Source: Rhizobium sp. Leaf453
GTDB taxonomy: Bacteria; Pseudomonadota; Alphaproteobacteria; Rhizobiales; Rhizobiaceae
DNA: 64,000 bases
Direction: 5' to 3'
NCBI RefSeq assembly: GCF_001425605.1
Contig: NZ_LMRG01000002.1
Span: 62,001 to 126,000, forward strand
A program made the position numbers and the translations under genes. The notes under the pieces are model-generated. The model was not told the DNA's origin, ran no database searches, and worked only from the letters and a program-made list of their open reading frames with translations. How positions within the stretch are numbered: position 1 is the first letter of the stretch; every line of letters begins with the position of its first letter. This document shows, in pieces, positions 28,718 through 36,934 of this stretch.

Positions 28718-29650
28718 ATGGACCGCATCGATGCAATGAAAGTGTTCGTCACGGCGGTCGAAGAAGGCAGCCTTGCCGGCGCGGCGCGACTTCTCAAGCG
28801 CTCGCCGACTGCCGTCAGCCGGGCGTTGAACCTTCTTGAAGCGCATGTCGGGGTCCAACTTCTGCATCGCACGACACGAACGTTGCGGCTCAGCGAGGCC
28901 GGCCAGCGATACATCACCGCTTGCAAGCGAGTGCTGATGGATCTCGAGGAAGCCGACATGCTGGCCGGCGCCGAACGATCCGCGCCACGCGGTGTCGTGA
29001 CGATTTCGACACCGCCGATCCTGGGCGAGGATGTGCTGCGGCGCATCGTCGATGACTTCCTGGAGAAATATCCGGCCGTTTCGGTGCGACTGCTGATGCT
29101 CGATCGCTTCGTCAACCTCGTCGATGAAGGCGTCGATCTTGCGCTACGCATCGGAAACCTCGCCGATTCCTCGCTGGTCACCACCCGTCTCGGCGGCAAT
29201 ATCCGGCGCGTGGTCGTGGCCTCACCAGCATATCTGGCCAGCCACCCGCGCATCGATGAACCCGGCGACCTCGCCCAGCATCAGATCATCGCCTTCACCA
29301 ATTTCGGGCTTGATTCCTGGAACTTTACGCCGGCCGAAGGCTCCACCATTCCGCGCACGGTGCAGTTTTCACCGCGTTTGACGGTCAACAGTGTACGCGC
29401 CGCCGTTGCGTCAGCCGTCGCAGGCACCGGGTTGACCCGGCTTTATTCCTACCATGTCGCCGAACATGTCCGGGATGGGCGACTGCAGATCGTTTTGGCC
29501 GATGCCGAGCATCCGCCACTGCCGGCGCATCTGGTCGCGCCCCACGGCCGCATGTCGGTTCCAAAGGTGCGCGCCTTCGTTGATTTCGCGACGCCCCGTT
29601 TGCGGGCGCAGTTCACACGTCTAGCCGCAGAAGCTGACAAGATCGACTGA
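28718..29650 (+). CDS. LysR-family transcriptional regulator
   Basis: A 310-residue LysR regulator. N-terminal HTH MKVFVTAVEEGSLAGAARLLKRSPTAVSRALNLLEAHVGVQLLHRTTRTLRLSEAG (about residues 7-62) is canonical, followed by a two-lobed effector domain. The subgroup resembles DsdC/AaeR-like regulators that control short oxidoreductase cassettes. It precedes the SDR and tautomerase genes on the same strand with a 136-bp gap, an unusual co-oriented arrangement for LysR proteins, which are often divergent. It is likely the regulator of these two genes. Confidence 0.9.
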   Translation: MDRIDAMKVFVTAVEEGSLAGAARLLKRSPTAVSRALNLLEAHVGVQLLHRTTRTLRLSEAGQRYITACKRVLMDLEEADMLAGAERSAPRGVVTISTPPILGEDVLRRIVDDFLEKYPAVSVRLLMLDRFVNLVDEGVDLALRIGNLADSSLVTTRLGGNIRRVVVASPAYLASHPRIDEPGDLAQHQIIAFTNFGLDSWNFTPAEGSTIPRTVQFSPRLTVNSVRAAVASAVAGTGLTRLYSYHVAEHVRDGRLQIVLADAEHPPLPAHLVAPHGRMSVPKVRAFVDFATPRLRAQFTRLAAEADKID

Positions 29651-29786
29651 TCCCGCCGATTATCGGCAGACTGTCTGCCCAACTAGGTTAATTCTGCTCA
29701 TATCCGGAATGATCTAAACAGGATGCACCAACGCCGAGGGCGTAGGGCGATCGAAGGATCGCTGCATCTGACCAAGGATCATACTC

Positions 29787-30500
29787 ATGAGCTCGCAGAA
29801 GAAAGTCGTCATCATCACCGGCGCATCGCAGGGCATTGGCGCAGCCCTCGTCGATGCCTACCGCAAACGCGATTACCGGGTTGTCGCCACATCGCGCTCG
29901 ATCAAGCCCAGCGCGGATCCGGATATCCTGACCATCGCCGGTGACATCGGCGATCCCCAGACCGCCGAACGGGTCGCGCGCGGCGCGATCGAACAGTTCG
30001 GCCGGATCGATACGCTGGTGAACAATGCCGGTGTCTTCACCGCCAAGCCGTTCGTCGACTTCACCCAGGAAGACTATGATCTCAACATGAGCGTCAACGT
30101 CGCCGGCTTCTTCCACATCACCCAGCGGGCAGCCCGCGAGATGCTGAAGCGGGGCTCCGGCCATATCGTCAGCATCACGACGAGCATCGTCAATCAGCCG
30201 ATCGCAGGCGTGCCGGCAGCACTTGCCTCGCTGACGAAAGGCGGGCTGGCCTCGGCAACGCAGGAACTGGCCATAGAGTTCGCCACGAGCGGCATTCGCG
30301 TCAACGCGGTTTCGCCCGGCATCATCAAGACGCCGATGCACCCGCAGGAAAACCATACCGCGCTGTCGGCGCTGCATCCGGTCGGGCGCATGGGCGAAAT
30401 CCACGATATTGTCGATGCCGTCCTTTATCTGGAGAATGCAGCCTTCGTCACCGGCGAGATCCTGCATGTCGATGGCGGCCAGAATGCCGGACGCTGGTGA
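29787..30500 (+). CDS. Short-chain dehydrogenase/reductase lacking the usual catalytic Tyr
   Basis: A 237-residue SDR with a clear Rossmann motif TGASQGIG (11-18), NNAG (79-82) and the active-site Ser in SITTS (133). At the YxxxK position it reads A-S-L-T-K, so Lys151 is kept while the catalytic Tyr is Ala147. The C-terminal VDGGQNAGRW is typical. Similar SDRs with LASLTKGGL exist, so the change is probably a subfamily trait rather than decay, but normal Tyr-dependent chemistry cannot be assumed. Its stop overlaps an upstream extension of the tautomerase frame and the two genes are close enough to be one operon. Confidence 0.85.
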   Translation: MSSQKKVVIITGASQGIGAALVDAYRKRDYRVVATSRSIKPSADPDILTIAGDIGDPQTAERVARGAIEQFGRIDTLVNNAGVFTAKPFVDFTQEDYDLNMSVNVAGFFHITQRAAREMLKRGSGHIVSITTSIVNQPIAGVPAALASLTKGGLASATQELAIEFATSGIRVNAVSPGIIKTPMHPQENHTALSALHPVGRMGEIHDIVDAVLYLENAAFVTGEILHVDGGQNAGRW

Positions 30501-30559
30501 AGCCGGGCGCATTCGAATTCGACACAACATTTCGTCATTCAACCAGGAAGGAGACGCCA

Positions 30560-30799
30560 ATGCCAATCGTAACTGTCCAGGTTACCCGCGAGGGAACCAC
30601 GCCGGACCGCAATTCAGTCACCGCAGAGGAAAAGGCGGCCATCATCAAGGGCGTCAGCCAAGTGCTTCTCGATGTCCTCAACAAGCCGCTGGAAGCGACC
30701 TTCGTCGTGATCGAGGAGGTCGACCTCGAAAACTGGGGCTGGGGCGGCATGCCGGTGCCGGCCTATCGCAAGCACCTCGCCGAGATGAAAAAAAGCTGA
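30560..30799 (+). CDS. 4-oxalocrotonate tautomerase-family protein
   Basis: A 79-residue tautomerase beginning MPIVTVQVTREG; after Met removal Pro1 becomes the catalytic base, the hallmark of the family. KAAIIKGVSQVLLDVLNKP and the FVVIEEVDLENWGWGG segment match the 4-OT/YolI-like fold. ATG 30560 follows GGAAGGAGACGCCA. It probably isomerises an enol or keto intermediate together with the preceding SDR; the substrate is unknown. Confidence 0.88.
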   Translation: MPIVTVQVTREGTTPDRNSVTAEEKAAIIKGVSQVLLDVLNKPLEATFVVIEEVDLENWGWGGMPVPAYRKHLAEMKKS

Positions 30800-30820
30800 G
30801 CCAGCCGCTATCATGCCTTG

Positions 30821-30855
30821 GGCGGCGCAAACGGGTCACCACCGTTTGTGCCGCC
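30821..30855 (+). terminator. 14-bp stem-loop after the tautomerase gene
   Basis: GGCGGCGCAAACGG pairs with CCGTTTGTGCCGCC (13 Watson-Crick pairs and one G-T) around a 7-nt loop, 22 nt after the stop. No T-run follows, so it may be a Rho-independent terminator with a poor tail or an mRNA-stabilising element. Confidence 0.55.
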
Positions 30856-30959
30856 GATCCGTTTCACCTACAGAGAAAGGAATGACCATGCCACGCTGGC
30901 CCGCCCCCCCGGTCTCAAGCACCCGGATATGCTCGTCTGCGCAGAACCACTTGCGACCG

Positions 30960-31865
30960 TTATTGAAGCTGAGGCCTTTTCAGGAAGCTGTCACGGTCCG
31001 CAGACTTGACCCTCAGCCAGGTTTCACGCCCGTTGCGCAGAATCCTGAAGGGAATTTCCGCTCCTGCATCGCCGCTTTTCCAGACTTGCCGATAGAAGTC
31101 CGCCAGGCCGCTGACCTCTTCGTCGCGGACTTCGGAAATCACGTCTCCCCCTTTCAACCCCGCCTGTGCCGCCGGGCCTTCAGGCGAAACACTGATGACC
31201 ACGACGTCACCATTGGTCTCGGCGGTCATTGCGCCGAGCCAAGGGCGGGGCGGCTTGTCCACCTTTCCGCGGGTCAGGAGATCGTCGAGGATGGGACGGA
31301 GCAGGTTGATGGGAACGACCATGTTGATATCGGATGCCTGTCCGCCACGGCTCATCTCGAGCTTCAGGGAGCCAATCCCCAGCAATGTCCCGTCCTGACC
31401 GACAAGCGCGGCGCCACCCCAGGATGGGTGAGCGGGCGCGGTAAAGATCGCTTCGTCCAGCAGATATTCCCAATAACCCGCGAATTCCTGCTTGGCGACG
31501 ATGGCGGCCTCCCGCATCTGCCCCTGCCCGTCGATCATGACAACGGGATCACCGCGATTGGCCTTGGCACTATCGCCGAGCACCAGAGCCGGGCAATCGA
31601 GCGGCCCGAGCGCCTTGATCAGTCCAAAGCCGCTTTCCTGATCGTAGGCCAGGGCATGACCAGCCGTAACCTTGCCGTTCCGATCCGTGAGCCAGACTTC
31701 CTCCGCCTCGACCATCAGGTAGCCGATCGTAAGTACGAGTCCGTCCGCCCGGATCACCACGCCGCTTCCCTCACGCAGGGTTCCAAGGGATCGCGCGGTA
31801 AACGCATCCTCCGGAATGACTGTGCGGACGGAAACGATCGATCGCGAGAGTGCGGCTTTATCCAT
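30960..31865 (-). CDS. HtrA/DegP-like protein with PDZ domain and degenerate catalytic triad
   Basis: A 301-residue protein with the trypsin-like HtrA fold (about 1-185) and a PDZ domain (about 200-290; PWLGAMTAE, GPAAQAGLKGGDVISEVRDEEV). All three catalytic residues seem lost. LTNAHVV is LTIGYLM (His to Tyr49); the DxxxDLAV Asp is Gly (DQESGFGL, 79); the GNSGG Ser is Trp (PSWGG, 149). No signal peptide is present, unlike periplasmic DegP. It therefore looks like a cytoplasmic pseudoprotease that may bind peptides through its PDZ domain. It is monocistronic, facing the tautomerase gene. Confidence 0.82.
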   Translation of the reverse strand: MDKAALSRSIVSVRTVIPEDAFTARSLGTLREGSGVVIRADGLVLTIGYLMVEAEEVWLTDRNGKVTAGHALAYDQESGFGLIKALGPLDCPALVLGDSAKANRGDPVVMIDGQGQMREAAIVAKQEFAGYWEYLLDEAIFTAPAHPSWGGAALVGQDGTLLGIGSLKLEMSRGGQASDINMVVPINLLRPILDDLLTRGKVDKPPRPWLGAMTAETNGDVVVISVSPEGPAAQAGLKGGDVISEVRDEEVSGLADFYRQVWKSGDAGAEIPFRILRNGRETWLRVKSADRDSFLKRPQLQ

Positions 31866-31965
31866 GGCTCATCTCAAATGCTTTATTACACTAATGGTGA
31901 GGTATGTACGCGAACGCGCCGCTGCAAGGGCAGCATTCATCCTCTCAATCGGCAGTCGGTCGGGG

Positions 31966-32742
31966 CTAGACCACCCGGCTCATCACGTTGCGGCCGAGGA
32001 ATGTGTACTTCTCGACATCATAGACCTGTCCTGTCACCGGCGCGGACATGTCGGAGGCCCAGAAGATAACCTGATTGGCCACTTCTTCTGGCAGAAGGAT
32101 GCGCCCGAACGGCGCAAAGACCTCCGGGAGGCTGTTCTGCCAATCGTCGGGCCGGCCCTGCGCCCGCTGCGTTTCGATTTCCGTCTCGGTCAGCGTCCAG
32201 CCGACATTCAACTGGTTGACGCGGATGCCTTCCGCCGCAAGGCCATCGGCGATATTGCGCGTCATGGTCATGAGCGCGCCCTTGGACATGGAATAGACGA
32301 GAAGATCCGGTTGCCCGGAATAGGCGTTCACTGAACCGATATTGACGATGGAACCCTTGATCCCCTTCTCGCGCATGTGGGCGACCAGACGTCGCGTCAG
32401 CAGCAGGGGCGAGCGCGTATTGATCGCGAAAATCCGATCGAAGGCTTCGCCATCCGAGGCTTCCAGCGGAGTGCGCGGGAAGATCGCGGCATTGTTGACC
32501 AGGACATCCACGCGGCCATGAACGGCGATTGCAGTCTCGGCAATCTTCTCTGCGGCGTCCGGAGCGGCAAGGTCACCCTGAACATGGGGGACGCCGCCAA
32601 GCGACGCCGCCGCTGCTTCGAGCTTGTCCTTCGATGAGCCATGCAGAATGACCTTCGCGCCGTTGTCGACTGCGGCCTTGGCCGTTGCCAGACCGATGCC
32701 CGACGACGACCCGGTGATGAAGATGACTTTTCCTTCGAGCAT
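31966..32742 (-). CDS. Short-chain dehydrogenase/reductase (sugar or polyol type)
   Basis: A 258-residue classical SDR: TGSSSGIG cofactor motif, NNAA, catalytic Ser in IGSVNAYSG and YSMSK with both Tyr and Lys. The ATG at 32742 follows GGAGAAAG. It is divergent from the ltnD operon, sharing a 203-bp regulatory region, so it probably takes part in the same sugar-acid catabolism, for example as a sugar or sugar-alcohol dehydrogenase making the substrate of a lactonase or of LtnD. Exact substrate not determinable. Confidence 0.88.
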   Translation of the reverse strand: MLEGKVIFITGSSSGIGLATAKAAVDNGAKVILHGSSKDKLEAAAASLGGVPHVQGDLAAPDAAEKIAETAIAVHGRVDVLVNNAAIFPRTPLEASDGEAFDRIFAINTRSPLLLTRRLVAHMREKGIKGSIVNIGSVNAYSGQPDLLVYSMSKGALMTMTRNIADGLAAEGIRVNQLNVGWTLTETEIETQRAQGRPDDWQNSLPEVFAPFGRILLPEEVANQVIFWASDMSAPVTGQVYDVEKYTFLGRNVMSRVV

Positions 32743-32945
32743 GGGAGCTTTCTCCAGATCAATGCAATTCAAGCCATTGCCAATCGGCCTATTGCACACC
32801 CAACGCCATGGCAGGGACCGACGGCTTTGCCCCCGAAACCGCTTGGCACCACCGGCAATCCCAATTATCACATTTTACAATAATACCCGCGCCTCTTCGG
32901 TCCTACTCCGATGGAGCCATCCAGGTCAGGATTGGAGGAGATTCC

Positions 32946-33869
32946 ATGGCCACTCATGTTCACGGCGAACCCGGGAAGGTCGCCGTCATCGGTCTCGGCT
33001 CCATGGGATTCGGCATGGCGGAATCGCTTCTGCGCGCAGGCTTCGCCGTTGCCGGCTGCGATGTCACGGAGCAGGCACGACAACGCCTGCAAGCCGCAGG
33101 CGGGTCCTCGGGCGCTTTGCCGCGCGAGGTGGCACAGGACGCACCGGTCGTCGTTTCGGTCGTGGTCAATGCCGCACAGACGGAACAGGTTCTCTTTGGC
33201 ACCGGCGGCGCCATCGAATCCATGCAGCAAGGCGCAGTTTTCATCTCGTCTGCCACCATGTCCCCGGCGGATGCCGAGCGCCTTGCGGCAAGGGCAAAGG
33301 AAAAGGGCGTTTTCTTCCTCGATGCGCCGATCTCCGGCGGGGCCAAGCGTGCCGCATCCGGAGAACTCACCATCATGGCCTCGGGCGAACCGGAAGCATT
33401 CGAGAAATCAGAGGCTGTCCTTTCCGCCCTGGCACAGAAGGTCTATCGCCTCGGCGACAAGGCGGGCGTGGGTGCCTCGGTGAAGATGATCAACCAGTTG
33501 CTCGCAGGCGTCCATATCGCGGTCGCCTGCGAAGCAATCACACTAGCTTCGAAAATCGGGCTCGATCTTGCAACCGTCTATGACGTGATTACTGCATCGG
33601 CGGGCAATTCCTGGATGTTTGAAAACCGGATGCCGCATGTCCTGGATGGAGATTACAGTCCTTTGAGTTCCGTCGAGATCTTCGTGAAGGATCTCGGCAT
33701 TATCCAGGATATGGCGCGCTCCGAACGCTACCCTGCGCCGATCGCCGCCGCCGCGCTGCAGATGTATCTGGCGGCGGCGGGCGCCGGCATGGGCAAGGAT
33801 GACGACTCCTCCGTCGCCCGCATCTACGCCCAATTGTCCGGCGCGACGCTGCCCGAGCACAAGAGCTGA
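32946..33869 (+). CDS. ltnD: L-threonate dehydrogenase-like 3-hydroxyisobutyrate dehydrogenase family protein
   Basis: A 307-residue HIBADH-family NAD-dependent oxidoreductase. N-terminal GLGSMGFGMAESLL, substrate-binding DAPISGGAKRAASGELTIM, catalytic Lys in GVGASVKMINQLLAG, and the SAGNSWMFENRMPHVLDGDYSPLSSVEIFVKDLG block, which I associate with L-threonate dehydrogenases (LtnD). It oxidises a 2,3-dihydroxy acid to the 2-oxo acid. Strong ribosome site GGAGGAG. First gene of a four-gene plus-strand unit with otnI, a YihS-like isomerase and an HpcH-type aldolase. Sulfolactaldehyde reductase YihU belongs to the same family, so the substrate needs caution. Confidence 0.8.
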   Translation: MATHVHGEPGKVAVIGLGSMGFGMAESLLRAGFAVAGCDVTEQARQRLQAAGGSSGALPREVAQDAPVVVSVVVNAAQTEQVLFGTGGAIESMQQGAVFISSATMSPADAERLAARAKEKGVFFLDAPISGGAKRAASGELTIMASGEPEAFEKSEAVLSALAQKVYRLGDKAGVGASVKMINQLLAGVHIAVACEAITLASKIGLDLATVYDVITASAGNSWMFENRMPHVLDGDYSPLSSVEIFVKDLGIIQDMARSERYPAPIAAAALQMYLAAAGAGMGKDDDSSVARIYAQLSGATLPEHKS

Positions 33870-33882
33870 AAGGGTCGCCATC

Positions 33883-34662
33883 ATGCCCACATTCGCTGCG
33901 AACCTGACGATGATGTTCAACGAGGTTGCCTTCCCGGATCGATACAAAGCCGCCGCGCAGGCCGGCTTCAGCGCCGTCGAGTGCCTCTTTCCCTACAGCA
34001 TTCCCGCGCACCGGCTTTCGGACATGCTGAAATCCCTCGATCTTACCCAGGCTATGTTCAATCTGGCACCCGGCGACTGGGATGCCGGAGAGCGAGGCAT
34101 TGCCTCCCTTCCCGACCGTTTCGAAGATGTAAAGGCAAGCGTCGAACTCGGCCTCGACTATGCGGAAGCAACGGGCGCGAAACGCCTGCACCTAATGGCG
34201 GGCCTGGCGGACCGAAGCGATCCGGAAGCGGCAGCCGCTTACCGGCGCTCCGTCGAATATGTTGCCGGACGGCTCGCCGAGCGAAATCTCGTCTTGCTTC
34301 TCGAGCCCATCAATCCTCGCAGCATGCCGGGATATTTTCTCAACGATTTCATGTTCACGGAGCAGTTGATCGCCGATATCGGGCTGCCGAACATCCGCAT
34401 CCAGTATGACATCTTCCATCGCCAGATCATGCACGGCGACATCGCCCGCTCCTTTCAGCGGCTGCTTCCCTTGATCGGCCATGTGCAGATCGCAAGTGTT
34501 CCCTCAAGGCACGAGCCGAACGGAGAAGAACTGAACTATCCCTACATCTTCGAGATGATGGATGCTGCCGGATACAGCGGTTTCGTGGGCTGCGAATACG
34601 TGCCGGCAACCACGACGATCGCCGGGCTCGGCTGGTTCGAGCCGTTCAAGAGGAGGACGTGA
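33883..34662 (+). CDS. otnI: OtnI / hydroxypyruvate isomerase-family protein
   Basis: A 259-residue TIM-barrel isomerase of the Hyi/OtnI family, starting MPTFAANLTMMFNEVAFPDRYKAAAQAGFSAVE. Metal and catalytic acids are in LLLEPIN and CEYVP, and HVQIASVPSRHEPN is the characteristic substrate segment. OtnI is known to convert 2-oxo-tetronate to 3-oxo-tetronate after LtnD; related Hyi converts hydroxypyruvate to tartronate semialdehyde. It lies 13 nt after ltnD. The OtnK kinase and OtnC decarboxylating aldolase that normally complete the pathway are not present in this cluster. Confidence 0.82.
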   Translation: MPTFAANLTMMFNEVAFPDRYKAAAQAGFSAVECLFPYSIPAHRLSDMLKSLDLTQAMFNLAPGDWDAGERGIASLPDRFEDVKASVELGLDYAEATGAKRLHLMAGLADRSDPEAAAAYRRSVEYVAGRLAERNLVLLLEPINPRSMPGYFLNDFMFTEQLIADIGLPNIRIQYDIFHRQIMHGDIARSFQRLLPLIGHVQIASVPSRHEPNGEELNYPYIFEMMDAAGYSGFVGCEYVPATTTIAGLGWFEPFKRRT

Positions 34663-34704
34663 GATGGGGGCACCCTCGATATGGCCGACACTCTGGGGCG
34701 ACGC

Positions 34705-35997
34705 ATGACGGATACACCCAAGCCAAGCTGGATCGGCATGACCGGCCCCCGTTACGTCGAACGCGACGCCCATAGGCAATGGCTGCTCTCCCAGGCCCGC
34801 TCGCTGTTCGATTTCTTCCAGTACACGTCCTTCAATCCCAAGGGTGGCTTTTCAACCCTTGCCGATAACGGCCAGCCCAACCCCGCCCAGGCGGGACATG
34901 CCGGTGCGCTACGGCAGGTGCATGACACCGCGCGCATGGTCCATTGCTTCTCGATTGCCCATCTTCTTGGCCTGCCCGGCGCGGATCGCAATGTCGATCA
35001 CGGCATGGATTTCATCTGGAAGCGCCATCGCGATACGAAAAACGGCGGCTATTTCTGGGGCGTGGACGATGAAGGGGCGACGAACCCGGCGAAGCTCGCC
35101 TATGGCCACGCCTTCGTCATTCTCGCGGCCTCCTCTGCAAAGGTCGTCTGCCATCCCGATGCCGATCGGCTGATGGCCGATATCCTTGAGATCCTCGACA
35201 AGCGCTTCTGGGACAAATCCGCCGGCGCGACCAGGGAAGAGTTTGCCGAGGACTGGAGCGAGATCAGCGATTATCGCGGCCAGAACTCCAACATGCATCT
35301 CACCGAAGCGCTGATGGCCGCATACGAGGCGAGCGGCGATCGGCAGTTGCTGCATATGGCGGAAAGCATCGCATCGCTCATCATCAACCGGCACGCCCGC
35401 GAACAGGGCTGGCGGGTTGCGGAGCATTTCAGAAGCGACTGGTCCGTCGATCTCGATTACGCCGGCGATCCCATGTTCAGACCGCGTGGCACGACACCCG
35501 GCCATGCGCTGGAATGGAGCCGCCTTCTCTTGCAGCTTTGGGAACTTGGCGGTCGCGCGCACACCTGGATGATCGAGGCGGCCAAGGGCCTTTTCCTGAA
35601 GACCATCGAGACCGGTTGGAACAATCGGGTGGGCGGCTTCTTCTACACGCTTGACTGGGATGACCGACCGGATCGCAGCGATCTCTACTGGTGGCCGGCT
35701 GCGGAAGGCATCGGCGCTGCCGCCTTGCTTGGCGCTGTCGATGACGATCCACGCTTCGAGGAATGGTATCGCCGGATCTGGGGCTTTGTGAACAACCACT
35801 TCATCGACCGCCGCCCGCAGTCAGGCGGCTGGATCCCGGAACTCGACGAGGAGTTGCAGCCAGTGAACCGGGTGTTTGTCGGAAGGCCCGATCTCTATCA
35901 CGCGGTCCAGTCCTGCCTGATCCCGCTGCTCCCTTCGAACGGCAGCATTACGCGCGGCCTGCTGGGAGACGGATCGACTTCGATTCTGAAACTATGA
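34705..35997 (+). CDS. AGE-family sugar isomerase, YihS-like (aldose-ketose isomerase)
   Basis: An (alpha/alpha)6-barrel isomerase of about 430 residues. Conserved segments shared with E. coli YihS (sulfoquinovose/mannose isomerase) are YRGQNSNMHLTEALMAAYE, VAEHFRSDW, GTTPGHALEWSRLLLQL, AKGLFLKTIETGW and the C-terminal GRPDLYHAVQSCLIPLLP. It should interconvert an aldose and a ketose such as mannose/fructose or a sulfosugar. Start 34705 has GGGGCGACGC upstream; ATG 34681 in frame is an alternative. It follows otnI by about 40 nt and precedes an aldolase gene, so belongs to the same catabolic unit. Confidence 0.82.
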   Translation: MTDTPKPSWIGMTGPRYVERDAHRQWLLSQARSLFDFFQYTSFNPKGGFSTLADNGQPNPAQAGHAGALRQVHDTARMVHCFSIAHLLGLPGADRNVDHGMDFIWKRHRDTKNGGYFWGVDDEGATNPAKLAYGHAFVILAASSAKVVCHPDADRLMADILEILDKRFWDKSAGATREEFAEDWSEISDYRGQNSNMHLTEALMAAYEASGDRQLLHMAESIASLIINRHAREQGWRVAEHFRSDWSVDLDYAGDPMFRPRGTTPGHALEWSRLLLQLWELGGRAHTWMIEAAKGLFLKTIETGWNNRVGGFFYTLDWDDRPDRSDLYWWPAAEGIGAAALLGAVDDDPRFEEWYRRIWGFVNNHFIDRRPQSGGWIPELDEELQPVNRVFVGRPDLYHAVQSCLIPLLPSNGSITRGLLGDGSTSILKL

Positions 35998-36023
35998 CCG
36001 CAGAGGAATAGAGGAGTTTTCGG

Positions 36024-36830
36024 ATGATCCCCAACACAGCCAAGGCGGCCCTTGCAGACAGCAAATCCCTCTTCGGGTGCTGGATCCAACTGTTCAATCC
36101 GGCCGTCGCCGAAATGATGGGCCTTTGCGGCTACGATATCCTGATGATCGACATGGAGCATGGGCTGGGCTCGGTCACCGATGCGGCGAATGTCATGCGC
36201 GCGGCGCGCGGAACTGGCGCTGCATCACTGGTTCGTGTCCCGGCCAATGATCCCGCCATCATCAAGACCCTGATGGATCAGGGCGCCGACGGAATCATGG
36301 TGCCGATGGTCGAAACCGCCGAGGCTGCCCAGGCTGTCGTCTCGGCATGCCGGTATCCCCCGAAAGGCGTGCGGGGTCTGGCGATCGGCGTGGCACGAGG
36401 ATCGGACTACGGCATGAACGACAGCTATGTCGATACGATCGACGACCACACGCTGGTCATCTGCCAGATCGAAACCGTCCTTGGCGTCAAAAATGCCAGG
36501 GCCATCGCGGAAATCGACGGCGTCGACATGCTGTTCATCGGCCGCAACGATCTGGCGGCCGATTCCGGCCACATCCTCGACCTCGATCACCCCGAGGTAA
36601 ACGCGCTCGTCGATGAAGTTCTCGCGATCGCCAAGGCGGCGGGAAAGAAGATCGGCACGGTGCCCAGCGCCGGTCGCTCCTGGCAAAAACTGCTCGACGA
36701 AGGCTTCGACCTCGTCATCCCGTCGAGCGATATCTCGATCCTCAGGATGTTCGGGCAACAGGAAGTGGCGTCCTATCGTTCACATACCGGCGTGATCCGG
36801 CTGGATGCGAACATTGCCAAGGGCTATTGA
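36024..36830 (+). CDS. HpcH/HpaI-family aldolase
   Basis: A 268-residue class II pyruvate aldolase of the HpcH/HpaI (GarL, YfaU) type. Active-site landmarks are the His in DMEHG, Arg in LVRVP, metal ligand Glu in QIET and Asp in GRNDLA. It cleaves 4-hydroxy-2-oxo acids to pyruvate or, in some members, hydroxypyruvate plus an aldehyde. Good ribosome site GAGGAG 11 nt upstream. It is the last gene of the ltnD unit and is followed by a terminator-like hairpin. Its substrate could be the oxo-acid produced by LtnD, or a 2-keto-3-deoxy acid from another pathway. Confidence 0.88.
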   Translation: MIPNTAKAALADSKSLFGCWIQLFNPAVAEMMGLCGYDILMIDMEHGLGSVTDAANVMRAARGTGAASLVRVPANDPAIIKTLMDQGADGIMVPMVETAEAAQAVVSACRYPPKGVRGLAIGVARGSDYGMNDSYVDTIDDHTLVICQIETVLGVKNARAIAEIDGVDMLFIGRNDLAADSGHILDLDHPEVNALVDEVLAIAKAAGKKIGTVPSAGRSWQKLLDEGFDLVIPSSDISILRMFGQQEVASYRSHTGVIRLDANIAKGY

Positions 36831-36889
36831 TCCGATCGCCTGCCGATGTGGGAAATGCCGGATGCTGCGGCAAGCCAGTAAATGCGAAA

Positions 36890-36914
36890 TGGGTCACAGC
36901 AGACGTGTGACCCA
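36890..36914. terminator. Convergent terminator between aldolase and IolI-like genes
   Basis: GGGTCACA and TGTGACCC (9 bp with the flanking T-A pair) around a 7-nt loop, between two convergent genes and flanked by AAAT and AATT, so it could serve both directions. Confidence 0.6.
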
Positions 36915-36934
36915 ATTCCAAGGTGAAGAGCCGA

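Noticed and set aside
30813..32069. 418-codon plus-strand frame covering the HtrA-like gene
   Set aside because: Antisense to the protein with fold and PDZ motifs; only its first few codons, near 30883, have a plausible ribosome site and are discussed as a possible remnant.
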